Positions 1 through 5,055 of a stretch of DNA of 5,055 bases are shown one piece after another; the stretch's first letter is position 1, and each line of letters begins with the position of its first letter. Source of the stretch: Lysobacterales bacterium UBA2790 (lineage in GTDB: Bacteria; Pseudomonadota; Gammaproteobacteria; Xanthomonadales; Xanthomonadaceae). The stretch is taken from contig DEHW01000163.1 in NCBI GenBank assembly GCA_002352135.1, positions 13,776-18,830 of the forward strand, read 5' to 3'. A program made the position numbers and the translations under genes. The notes under the pieces are model-generated. The model searched no databases. It was not told the DNA's origin and was given only the letters and a program-made list of their open reading frames with translations.

Positions 1-89
1 AACAAGCCACCATCGGCGGCCAAGCCAAGGCTCAAGGCGGCGGACAAGGACAAGGGCGCGCCGCCACCTCGGGTACTGACAAAACGCAT
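1..89 (-). CDS. thrC: Threonine synthase, N-terminal fragment (runs off left edge)
   Basis: Only the first 29 codons plus two bases are present; the rest lies left of the window. Reading leftward from an ATG at 89, the peptide begins MRFVSTRGGGAP and continues through a Leu/Ser/Ala-rich stretch to a LAADGGL segment at residues 23-29. This matches the conserved N-terminus of PLP-dependent threonine synthases (M-x-F-x-S-T-R-G..., then G-L-A-x-D-G-G-L-Y/F). The family converts O-phospho-L-homoserine and water to threonine and phosphate, the last step of the pathway, in the cytoplasm. The PLP lysine and active site are outside the window. A GGAG ribosome binding site 7 nt upstream supports the start. 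It sits 61 nt downstream of thrB on the same strand, the standard position in a thrABC operon. The fragment is short, but motif and context agree, so the call is firm while completeness of the gene cannot be judged. Confidence 0.9.
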   Translation of the reverse strand, partial: MRFVSTRGGGAPLSLSAALSLGLAADGGL

Positions 90-96
90 CGCACTG

Positions 97-100
97 CTCC
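97..100 (-). promoter_or_regulatory. Ribosome binding site of thrC
   Basis: GGAG on the minus strand, separated by 7 nt from the thrC ATG at 89. The same motif and spacing precede thrB. It settles the start of the truncated thrC reading frame and shows that thrC has its own initiation signal and does not depend only on coupling to thrB. Confidence 0.75.
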
Positions 101-150
101 GAACGATTGGGAAGGTCGGCACCGCACACGGCCCGGCCCGGCAGAACTCA

Positions 151-1080
151 TCAATCCAGCAGGCGCGCCCCCGGCGCATCCAGACTGGACACGAAACTAT
201 CGCTGTCCAGACCGTTTTCGGCAAATGCCGCCTGCATTGCCTGCGCGACGACTTGCGCGTGCGCGGTACTCAAGCACCAGGCAAAGACACTGGGACCGGC
301 ACCGGAAATGCTCGCGCCCAGCGCACCAGCGGTCAGCGCAGCGGACTTCACTTCCTGGAATCCCGGCACCAGCGCGGCACGCCGTGGTTCAACCAGATCA
401 TCGCGCAGGCAACGCCGCAGCAGGTCGATGTCACCGCGCTGACAGGCCACCAGAAAACGCGCCAGATGCCCGCTTTGCGCCACGAACTCGGACAGCACAT
501 ACGGGGTTGCCAGTGCGGCGCGCGCGCGGCGGGTTTCCAGCACGCAATGCGGATGCACCAGCACCGAGCACAGACCGGGTGGCGTCGCGAGGCGAATCGG
601 CGGGTCTTCGCCCACCGCCAACACCAGACCGCCCAGCAGCATCGGCGCGACGTTGTCGCCATGCTTGCCGCCACTGGCGACGGCCTCACCTTCCAGCGCG
701 AACGGATACAGGCCTTCGGCGCGCAGAGGGCGATCGAGCAAGGCATTGGCAGCGACCAGTGCGGCCACGGCCGAGGAGGCCGAGCCACCCATGCCGGAGC
801 CGAAGGCGATCCCCTTGTCGATCTCCACCTCGAAACCGTAGTCCAGCCCGAGGCTGTCGATCATCGCCAACAACGCCTTCCCCGCCGTGTTGTTTTCCGC
901 CTCCAGCGGCAAAGCGTGCTCGCTGCCACGAATGGCAAGAATGCGCACGCCCGGCGTTTCCGAGCGCGTCACCGTGACGCTGTCGCCCGCGCCCTCGATG
1001 GCCAACCCGAGAATGTCGAAGCCGACCGCCACATTGCCGATGCTGGCCGGCGCGAAGGCGCGAGCGCGTTCGCGACTCAC
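151..1080 (-). CDS. thrB: Homoserine kinase (GHMP kinase family)
   Basis: A 309-residue cytoplasmic enzyme that phosphorylates L-homoserine with ATP to O-phospho-L-homoserine, the substrate of ThrC. The length is normal for ThrB (about 300-320). All three GHMP kinase motifs are visible. The N-terminal substrate-side motif is at residues 9-25 ([17 protein letters not shown]). The phosphate-binding loop is at 94-104 ([11 protein letters not shown]). The C-terminal glycine-rich motif is at 251-267, including SISGAGPS. A typical ThrB segment ([11 protein letters not shown]) is at 136-146, and [11 protein letters not shown] lies at 231-241. The start is GTG at 1080, not ATG. It overlaps the thrA stop by 4 bp (GTGA), with GGGAG 7 nt upstream inside the end of thrA, which implies translational coupling. 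The frame ends with two adjacent in-frame TGA codons (151-153 and 148-150). No key motif is missing. Confidence is high from motifs and operon context together. Confidence 0.97.
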   Translation of the reverse strand: MSRERARAFAPASIGNVAVGFDILGLAIEGAGDSVTVTRSETPGVRILAIRGSEHALPLEAENNTAGKALLAMIDSLGLDYGFEVEIDKGIAFGSGMGGSASSAVAALVAANALLDRPLRAEGLYPFALEGEAVASGGKHGDNVAPMLLGGLVLAVGEDPPIRLATPPGLCSVLVHPHCVLETRRARAALATPYVLSEFVAQSGHLARFLVACQRGDIDLLRRCLRDDLVEPRRAALVPGFQEVKSAALTAGALGASISGAGPSVFAWCLSTAHAQVVAQAMQAAFAENGLDSDSFVSSLDAPGARLLD

Positions 1081-3536
1081 AGACGCGCTCCCAAACCTTG
1101 CGCCACGCGCAGCAGGTCGGCGAACACGCCCGCAGCGGTGACCTCACGACCAGCGCCCGGTCCCTGCACGATCAGCGGATTGTTGTGATAGCGCGCGGTG
1201 GTGAACTGGATGATGTTGTCGGTCGGTTTGAGATGGGCGAAGGCATGCGTGTTCGGCAGTTCGATCAGGCCGACCGTCGCACTGTCGGCGTCCACGCGGG
1301 CGACGAAACGCAGCACGTTGCCCCGCGATTTGGCCGCCGCCAGACGTTCGGCCATCGGCGAATCGAACTCGCCGCAACGCGCAAGGAAGGTGGCCTGATC
1401 CACGCCCTGCAGCGACGGCGGCACCAGGCCCTGCAGATCGACATCACCGAGCTCGATCTCGCGGCCCATTTCGCGCGCCAGAATCACCAGCTTGCGGGCC
1501 ACGTCCATCCCAGACAGATCGTCGCGTGGATCGGGTTCGGTGAAGCCGCGCGCGCGCGCATCCAGCACCAGCTCCGAGAACGCCTTGCTGCCGTCGAAGG
1601 CGTTGAACAGGTAGGACAAGGTGCCGGAGAAAATCCCCTCGATGGCACGTACCTCATCGCCGGTATCGAGCAGATCGCGCAGCGAGGAAATCACTGGCAA
1701 GCCTGCGCCCACCGTGGCCTCGTAACGCCAGTGGCCGTGCCGCGCGGCTTCGCGCGTCTTGCGGTATTGCGCCAGCGGTGCCGAGCCCGCCTGCTTGTTC
1801 GGCGTGACGATATGAATGCCCTGCGCCAACCAGTCGGCATAGTGCGCGGCCACGTCGGCGCTAGCACTGCAATCGACGATCACCGCATGCGGCAGATGCG
1901 GCGCGCGGATGTGTTTGGCGAAGCCCGTCAGATCCAGCGCATCGGAGGCCGCCTGATAGCTTTCCCGCCAGTTCGGCAGGTCGATACCGCGATCATCCAG
2001 CACCTGTTTGCGCGAGCCCGCGATGCCACGCAGGCGCAGGTCGAGATTCGACTTGCCGAACAGACGCGGCGCGACCTGGGCAAGTTGATCGATGAACTCG
2101 GCGCCGACATTGCCCGGTCCGATCACGCCGATGCTCAAAGTCTGCGGCGACAGATAGAAGCCAGCGTGCACCGCACGCAAGGCGCGCGTGGCGTCCTTTC
2201 CGTCGATGGCCACCGAAATGTTGCGCTCGGTGCCGCCTTGCGCGATGGCGCGCACGTTCACTTCGGCGCGTGCCAGCTCGGCGAACATGCGCGAGGCCAC
2301 ACCGGTGTGGCCGGCCATGCCATCGCCCACTGCCGCCAGCACGGAAATGCCCTTGCCGACGTGCACTGCCTGCAGCAATCCGGCATCGATTTCACGCGCG
2401 AAAGTGGCATGCAGCACCTGCCCGGCACGCTCCGCATCGACCGCCTTCACCACGCAGCAGATCGAATGCTCGGAACTGGCCTGCGCAATCATCACCACCG
2501 ACACACTGGCCTCACGCAGCGCGCCAAACACGCGCTCGGCGGTGCCGGGCACACCGATCATGCCGGTGCCCTGCACTTCGACCAAGGCCAGATCGTTGGC
2601 GATGGTCAGCCCTTTGACCGGGCCGCCCTCGGTGTCGCGCTCCTTGCTGATCCGCGTGCCCAGACAAGTCGGATTGAAGGTGTTGCGCACGTAGACCGGA
2701 ATGCCGACTTCCAGCACCGGACCCATGGTGCGCGGATGCACCACCTTGGCACCGAAATAGGCCAGCTCGAAGGCTTCGTCGTAGGACATGCTGGGCAACA
2801 GCACGGCTTCCGGCACCAGTCGCGGATCGGCCGACAGCACGCCGTCCACGTCGGTCCAGATATGCAGTTCCTGCGCAGCAAAAAGGCGCGCAAAGATCGC
2901 GCCGGAATAGTCGCTGCCATTGCGTCCAAGCGTGGTGATTCGGCCACTGCCATCGCGCGCCACGAACCCGGTCACCACAATGTGTTTGGCAGGATGTTGC
3001 GCACGCCAGTTTGCCAGTCGGGCTTGGGAGCCTTCCCAATCGACCACCGCGCCCAGCGACGAATGATTGACCAGCAGGATCTCGCGCGCATCCAGCCAGT
3101 CGGCATCCATGCCCTGCTTGCGCATGCGCGCCGCCAGCAATTGTGCCGACCAGACTTCACCCAGACCCTGCACGTAGTCGAGCAGATCATTGGCCGGATG
3201 ACCGAGCAGACTGATCGCTCGCAACAAGGCATGCAGGTCGTCCCAGTCACGCTCCAGATTGACCAGCGCGTCGGCGGCGGCGATTTCCAGCAACACGTCG
3301 GCGGTGGCGCGGTGGCGCTCGGCCAGCGCATCCAGCGCGGTTTCGGCATCTACCGCCGAACGGCTGGCGGTATTAACCAGATTGATCAGGGCATCGGTGA
3401 CGCCGGACATCGCCGACACCACGGTCACCTGCAGGCCATCGTCACGGGCCGCCAGCAGCTCGGCCACGCCTCGAATGCGGCTGGCATCGGCCATGCTGGT
3501 ACCACCAAACTTGTGCGCGACAACTCGACTGGACAC
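1077..3536 (-). CDS. thrA: Bifunctional aspartokinase / homoserine dehydrogenase
   Basis: An 819-residue fused enzyme, close to the 820 residues of E. coli ThrA. The N-terminal half phosphorylates aspartate (step 1); the C-terminal half reduces aspartate semialdehyde to homoserine with NAD(P)H (step 3). Aspartokinase domain: KFGGTS at 9-14, [13 protein letters not shown] at 201-213, WTDVDGV at 227-233 and [11 protein letters not shown] at 261-271. Two ACT-type regulatory repeats follow at about 315-460, with paired motifs IAQASSE (350-356) and IAQGGTE (431-437). The glutamines, 352 and 433, match positions tied to threonine inhibition in fused enzymes of this family. Homoserine dehydrogenase: nucleotide-binding GPGNVG at 473-478, TPNKQAGS at 578-585, [12 protein letters not shown] at 633-644 and [10 protein letters not shown] at 673-682, containing the likely catalytic lysine. 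The start is GTG at 3536; an in-frame TGA two codons upstream rules out a longer N-terminus. It is the first gene of thrABC and overlaps thrB by 4 bp. Threonine feedback inhibition is likely but inferred. Confidence 0.98.
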   Translation of the reverse strand: MSSRVVAHKFGGTSMADASRIRGVAELLAARDDGLQVTVVSAMSGVTDALINLVNTASRSAVDAETALDALAERHRATADVLLEIAAADALVNLERDWDDLHALLRAISLLGHPANDLLDYVQGLGEVWSAQLLAARMRKQGMDADWLDAREILLVNHSSLGAVVDWEGSQARLANWRAQHPAKHIVVTGFVARDGSGRITTLGRNGSDYSGAIFARLFAAQELHIWTDVDGVLSADPRLVPEAVLLPSMSYDEAFELAYFGAKVVHPRTMGPVLEVGIPVYVRNTFNPTCLGTRISKERDTEGGPVKGLTIANDLALVEVQGTGMIGVPGTAERVFGALREASVSVVMIAQASSEHSICCVVKAVDAERAGQVLHATFAREIDAGLLQAVHVGKGISVLAAVGDGMAGHTGVASRMFAELARAEVNVRAIAQGGTERNISVAIDGKDATRALRAVHAGFYLSPQTLSIGVIGPGNVGAEFIDQLAQVAPRLFGKSNLDLRLRGIAGSRKQVLDDRGIDLPNWRESYQAASDALDLTGFAKHIRAPHLPHAVIVDCSASADVAAHYADWLAQGIHIVTPNKQAGSAPLAQYRKTREAARHGHWRYEATVGAGLPVISSLRDLLDTGDEVRAIEGIFSGTLSYLFNAFDGSKAFSELVLDARARGFTEPDPRDDLSGMDVARKLVILAREMGREIELGDVDLQGLVPPSLQGVDQATFLARCGEFDSPMAERLAAAKSRGNVLRFVARVDADSATVGLIELPNTHAFAHLKPTDNIIQFTTARYHNNPLIVQGPGAGREVTAAGVFADLLRVAQGLGARL
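1088..1092 (-). promoter_or_regulatory. Ribosome binding site of thrB (inside thrA)
   Basis: GGGAG on the minus strand lies within the last codons of thrA, 7 nt before the thrB GTG at 1080. It supports the GTG start that overlaps the thrA stop codon, and with that overlap suggests ribosomes finishing thrA can reinitiate on thrB. Confidence 0.7.
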
Positions 3537-3539
3537 GGC

Positions 3540-3544
3540 TCACC
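3540..3544 (-). promoter_or_regulatory. Weak Shine-Dalgarno of thrA
   Basis: GGTGA on the minus strand, 3 nt before the thrA GTG at 3536. It matches the 3' part of the full GGAGGTGA consensus, which would suit the short spacing. It also contains the in-frame TGA that limits the thrA N-terminus. The match is weak compared with those of thrB, thrC and lpd. Confidence 0.35.
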
Positions 3545-3577
3545 CGGGGGCGTGAAGGCAAAGGGATTCCGAGTCTA

Positions 3578-3606
3578 GCAGCGCGTTTTCGGCTTTGACG
3601 CGCTGC
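3578..3606. repeat. Perfect inverted repeat in thrA upstream region (possible hairpin or operator)
   Basis: The left arm GCAGCGCGT (3578-3586) and right arm ACGCGCTGC (3598-3606) are exact reverse complements: 9 bp, 7 of them G:C, around an 11-nt loop that could add one G:U pair. If thrA transcription starts upstream of it, the hairpin would sit in the thrA leader about 40 nt before the start codon. No T run follows on either strand, so it is not a canonical intrinsic terminator. It could instead be a dyad operator or an RNA structure affecting thrA; the sequence alone does not decide. Confidence 0.6.
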
Positions 3607-3616
3607 GAAAGAACAT

Positions 3617-3635
3617 TTGGTTGCATGTCGACCAA
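3617..3635. repeat. Imperfect palindrome, candidate operator
   Basis: The arms TTGGTTG (3617-3623) and CGACCAA (3629-3635) match at 6 of 7 positions when folded, around the 5-bp centre CATGT. The mismatch would be a G:U pair in RNA. The size and symmetry suit a site for a dimeric repressor or activator. It lies 10 bp from the 9-bp inverted repeat and about 40 bp upstream of the lpd -35. I cannot assign it to a known regulator. Confidence 0.35.
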
Positions 3636-3675
3636 GGGCGGACGTCCAGCTCGCAAGCGCCTGGTCCGTTGCGCC

Positions 3676-3703
3676 GGGACAGTGCCTGCCGAGCCGCTAC
3701 AAT
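3676..3703 (+). promoter_or_regulatory. Predicted sigma-70-type promoter of lpd
   Basis: The -10 candidate TACAAT (3698-3703, 5 of 6 to TATAAT) is preceded by a 16-bp spacer and a -35 candidate GGGACA (3676-3681, 4 of 6 to TTGACA). Transcription would start near 3710, giving a leader of about 27 nt before the lpd GTG. The position fits lpd being the first gene of its own transcript. The -10 is the more convincing half. Confidence 0.45.
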
Positions 3704-3724
3704 CGCCGCCTGCAACTGCCAGTC

Positions 3725-3728
3725 GAGG
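3725..3728 (+). promoter_or_regulatory. Ribosome binding site of lpd
   Basis: GAGG (within GAGGAA) lies 8 nt before the GTG at 3737. The upstream frame is open for some distance without a good ATG or GTG, so this site is what fixes the start at 3737. Confidence 0.75.
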
Positions 3729-3736
3729 AAACCATC

Positions 3737-5055
3737 GTGAGTGCCGAAATCGAGATCAAAGTGCCGGATCTGGGCGCTGACAAAAACGTGCCAGTCATCG
3801 AACTGCTGGCCAAGGTCGGCGATGTACTGAAGAAAGATCAGGGTCTGATCACGCTGGAATCCGACAAAGCCACGATGGAAGTGCCGAGTTCGCAGGATGG
3901 CGAACTGCTGAGCCTGCAGGTGAAGGTCGGCGATACGGTCAACAGCGGCGATGTCATTGCGCGCCTGCGTGTCGCCAGCAGTGCCAGCGCTGCGGCAGCC
4001 CCGGCACCGGTCGCCGCGACCCCCACCGCCCCCGTCGTGTCATCGAGCGCTCCCACAGCAAGCGCCGCGCCAGTCGCCGCTTCGGCCTCCGGCAAGGCCG
4101 CCGATTTCACCTGCCAGATCGCCGTCCTGGGTTCGGGTCCCGGTGGCTACACCGCCGCATTTCGTGCCGCCGACCTGGGCCAGGATGTGATCCTGATCGA
4201 ACGCTATGCCGATATCGGTGGCGTCTGCCTCAACGTTGGCTGTATCCCCTCCAAAGCACTGTTGCACGCCGCCAAGGTGATTGACGAGGCCCGTCACGCC
4301 GAAGAGATCGGCGTCAGCTTCGGCGCCGCCAAGATCGACCTCGACAAGCTGCGCGGCTACAAACAGAAAGTGGTGAAGCAGTTGAACGGCGGACTCGCCG
4401 GCATGGCGAAGGCCCGTAAGGTCCGTGTCGTGACCGGCGTCGGGCGTTTCATCAGCGCACAGGAAATCGAAGTGCAGACCGCCGAGGGCGCGAAGATCGT
4501 GCGCTTCGAAAAGGCCATCATCGCCGCCGGTTCGCAGGCGGTGAAACTGCCCGGCCTGCCCTGGGGCGACCCACGCCTGATGGACTCCACCGACGCACTC
4601 GAACTGGCCGAAGTGCCGAAGTCACTGCTGGTGCTGGGCGGCGGCATCATCGGTCTGGAAATGGCCTGCGTGTACGACGCGCTGGGCAGTCAGGTGACCG
4701 TGGTCGAACTCTCCGACCAACTCATGCCGGGTGCCGATCCCGATCTGGTGCGACCGCTGCAGCAACGCCTTGCCAAGCGCTACGCGGGCATCTATCTGAA
4801 GACCAAGGTCACCGCAGTCGAGGCACAGAAGAAGGGTCTGAAAGTCACGTTCGAGGGCGAACAAGCGCCCGAACCCAAACTCTATGACCGCGTGCTCGTC
4901 GCGGTGGGACGCAGCCCCAACGGCGGCAAGATCAATGCCGATGCAGCGGGCGTGCAGGTGAGTGAGCGCGGCTTCATCGCCGTCGACCGTCAGATGCGCA
5001 CCAACGTGCCGCACATCTTCGCCATCGGCGATCTGGTCGGCCAGCCGATGCTGGC
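3737..5055 (+). CDS. lpdA: Dihydrolipoamide dehydrogenase with N-terminal lipoyl domain, 5' part (runs off right edge)
   Basis: The frame starts at GTG 3737 and stays open to the window end: 439 codons plus two bases. The product is the E3 flavoenzyme that reoxidises dihydrolipoyl groups of 2-oxoacid dehydrogenase complexes, passing electrons through FAD to NAD+. Residues 1-80 form a lipoyl domain, with the lipoylated lysine expected at 44 in ESDKATME. Residues about 81-122 are an Ala/Pro/Ser-rich flexible linker. The FAD-binding motif GSGPGGY is at 132-138. The redox disulfide CLNVGC is at 164-169, within GGVCLNVGCIPSK. The NAD-binding motif GGGIIGLE is at 301-308, and the second FAD motif, ending HIFAIGD, is at 426-432. 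The dimerisation domain with the catalytic His-Glu pair lies beyond the window. Lipoyl-fused Lpd proteins such as neisserial P64k are about 590-600 residues, so roughly a quarter is missing. Unlike many lpd genes, it is not directly preceded by aceE/aceF; the upstream neighbour is divergent thrA, and lpd appears to have its own promoter. Confidence 0.96.
   Translation, partial: MSAEIEIKVPDLGADKNVPVIELLAKVGDVLKKDQGLITLESDKATMEVPSSQDGELLSLQVKVGDTVNSGDVIARLRVASSASAAAAPAPVAATPTAPVVSSSAPTASAAPVAASASGKAADFTCQIAVLGSGPGGYTAAFRAADLGQDVILIERYADIGGVCLNVGCIPSKALLHAAKVIDEARHAEEIGVSFGAAKIDLDKLRGYKQKVVKQLNGGLAGMAKARKVRVVTGVGRFISAQEIEVQTAEGAKIVRFEKAIIAAGSQAVKLPGLPWGDPRLMDSTDALELAEVPKSLLVLGGGIIGLEMACVYDALGSQVTVVELSDQLMPGADPDLVRPLQQRLAKRYAGIYLKTKVTAVEAQKKGLKVTFEGEQAPEPKLYDRVLVAVGRSPNGGKINADAAGVQVSERGFIAVDRQMRTNVPHIFAIGDLVGQPML

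Larger units (their letters stand above)
3537..3736. other. Divergent intergenic region between thrA and lpd
   Basis: These 200 bp separate the thrA and lpd start codons, which face away from each other, so promoters for both transcripts should lie here. Visible contents, left to right, are a weak Shine-Dalgarno for thrA, a perfect 9-bp inverted repeat (3578-3606), an imperfect palindrome (3617-3635), an 8-bp palindrome GGACGTCC (3640-3647), and a sigma-70-like promoter and Shine-Dalgarno for lpd. I found no convincing thrA promoter. The best -10 on the minus strand is TAGACT (3572-3577, 4 of 6 matches), with no good -35 at the right distance. No Thr/Ile-codon-rich leader peptide and no terminator with a T run was found. 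Confidence 0.8.

Noticed and set aside
253..1188. 311-codon open frame on the plus strand opposite thrB
   Set aside because: It is antisense to a clear homoserine kinase, with His/Arg/Gln-rich low-information translation and no ribosome binding site or family motif. The frame is open all the way from base 1, which reflects base composition and not selection.
1098..3578. 826-codon open frame on the plus strand opposite thrA
   Set aside because: It is the antisense shadow of thrA, whose domains and motifs are unambiguous on the minus strand. The translation is rich in His, Gln and Arg, shows no recognisable domain, and is what GC-rich codon bias produces on the opposite strand.
3595..3600. TTGACG as a plus-strand -35 element
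   Set aside because: It matches five of six -35 bases, but no acceptable -10 lies 16-18 bp downstream, and the sequence overlaps the right arm of the inverted repeat. The lpd promoter at 3676-3703 is better placed.
3540..3626. 28-codon minus-strand frame (starts MQPNVLS) ending just before thrA
   Set aside because: It lacks a Shine-Dalgarno and Thr/Ile codons, so it does not look like a thr leader peptide. Its reading frame simply ends at the in-frame TGA upstream of the thrA GTG. It was considered as a leader or an upstream thrA extension; neither holds.
3595..3780. 61-codon plus-strand frame across the intergenic region into lpd
   Set aside because: It runs through the proposed lpd promoter and ribosome binding site and out of frame into the lipoyl domain. 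The translation is Arg-rich and resembles no family.
4622..5014. 130-codon minus-strand frame opposite lpd
   Set aside because: It overlaps the conserved NAD- and FAD-binding region of lpd on the other strand, has a His/Asp/Gly-rich antisense-type composition, and shows no recognisable family.

Overview
The window is GC-rich bacterial chromosome with tightly packed genes in two divergent blocks. The left two thirds (1-3536, minus strand) is a threonine biosynthesis operon in the order thrA-thrB-thrC. It has a fused aspartokinase/homoserine dehydrogenase, a homoserine kinase and the first 29 codons of threonine synthase, which runs off the left edge. The right third (3737-5055, plus strand) is the first ~440 codons of a dihydrolipoamide dehydrogenase (lpd) with an N-terminal lipoyl domain; it runs off the right edge. 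A 200-bp divergent intergenic region separates the two blocks.

The fused ThrA followed by thrB and thrC is an arrangement typical of Gammaproteobacteria. High GC content and a lipoyl-domain-fused Lpd point within that group to the Xanthomonadales (Xanthomonas/Stenotrophomonas/Rhodanobacter-like). This placement is inference from gene content and style, not from a marker gene.

The operon encodes every aspartate-to-threonine step except aspartate-semialdehyde dehydrogenase (asd). ThrA does step 1 (aspartate to aspartyl phosphate) and step 3 (aspartate semialdehyde to homoserine), ThrB phosphorylates homoserine, and ThrC converts O-phosphohomoserine to threonine. thrA and thrB overlap by 4 bp (GTGA), so they are probably translationally coupled. 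thrC follows thrB after a 61-nt gap with its own ribosome binding site. Both ACT repeats of ThrA keep the glutamine-containing motifs of threonine-sensitive enzymes, so feedback inhibition by threonine is likely. No Thr/Ile-rich leader peptide or attenuator is visible upstream. lpd belongs to central carbon metabolism as the E3 component of 2-oxoacid dehydrogenase complexes, and has no evident functional link to the thr operon beyond sharing the intergenic region.

Three of the four genes (thrA, thrB, lpd) start with GTG. The intergenic region holds a plausible lpd promoter and two inverted repeats that could be regulatory. I see no mobile element, CRISPR array, RNA gene or phage signature. 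This is an ordinary housekeeping region and I did not find a new biological system in it.
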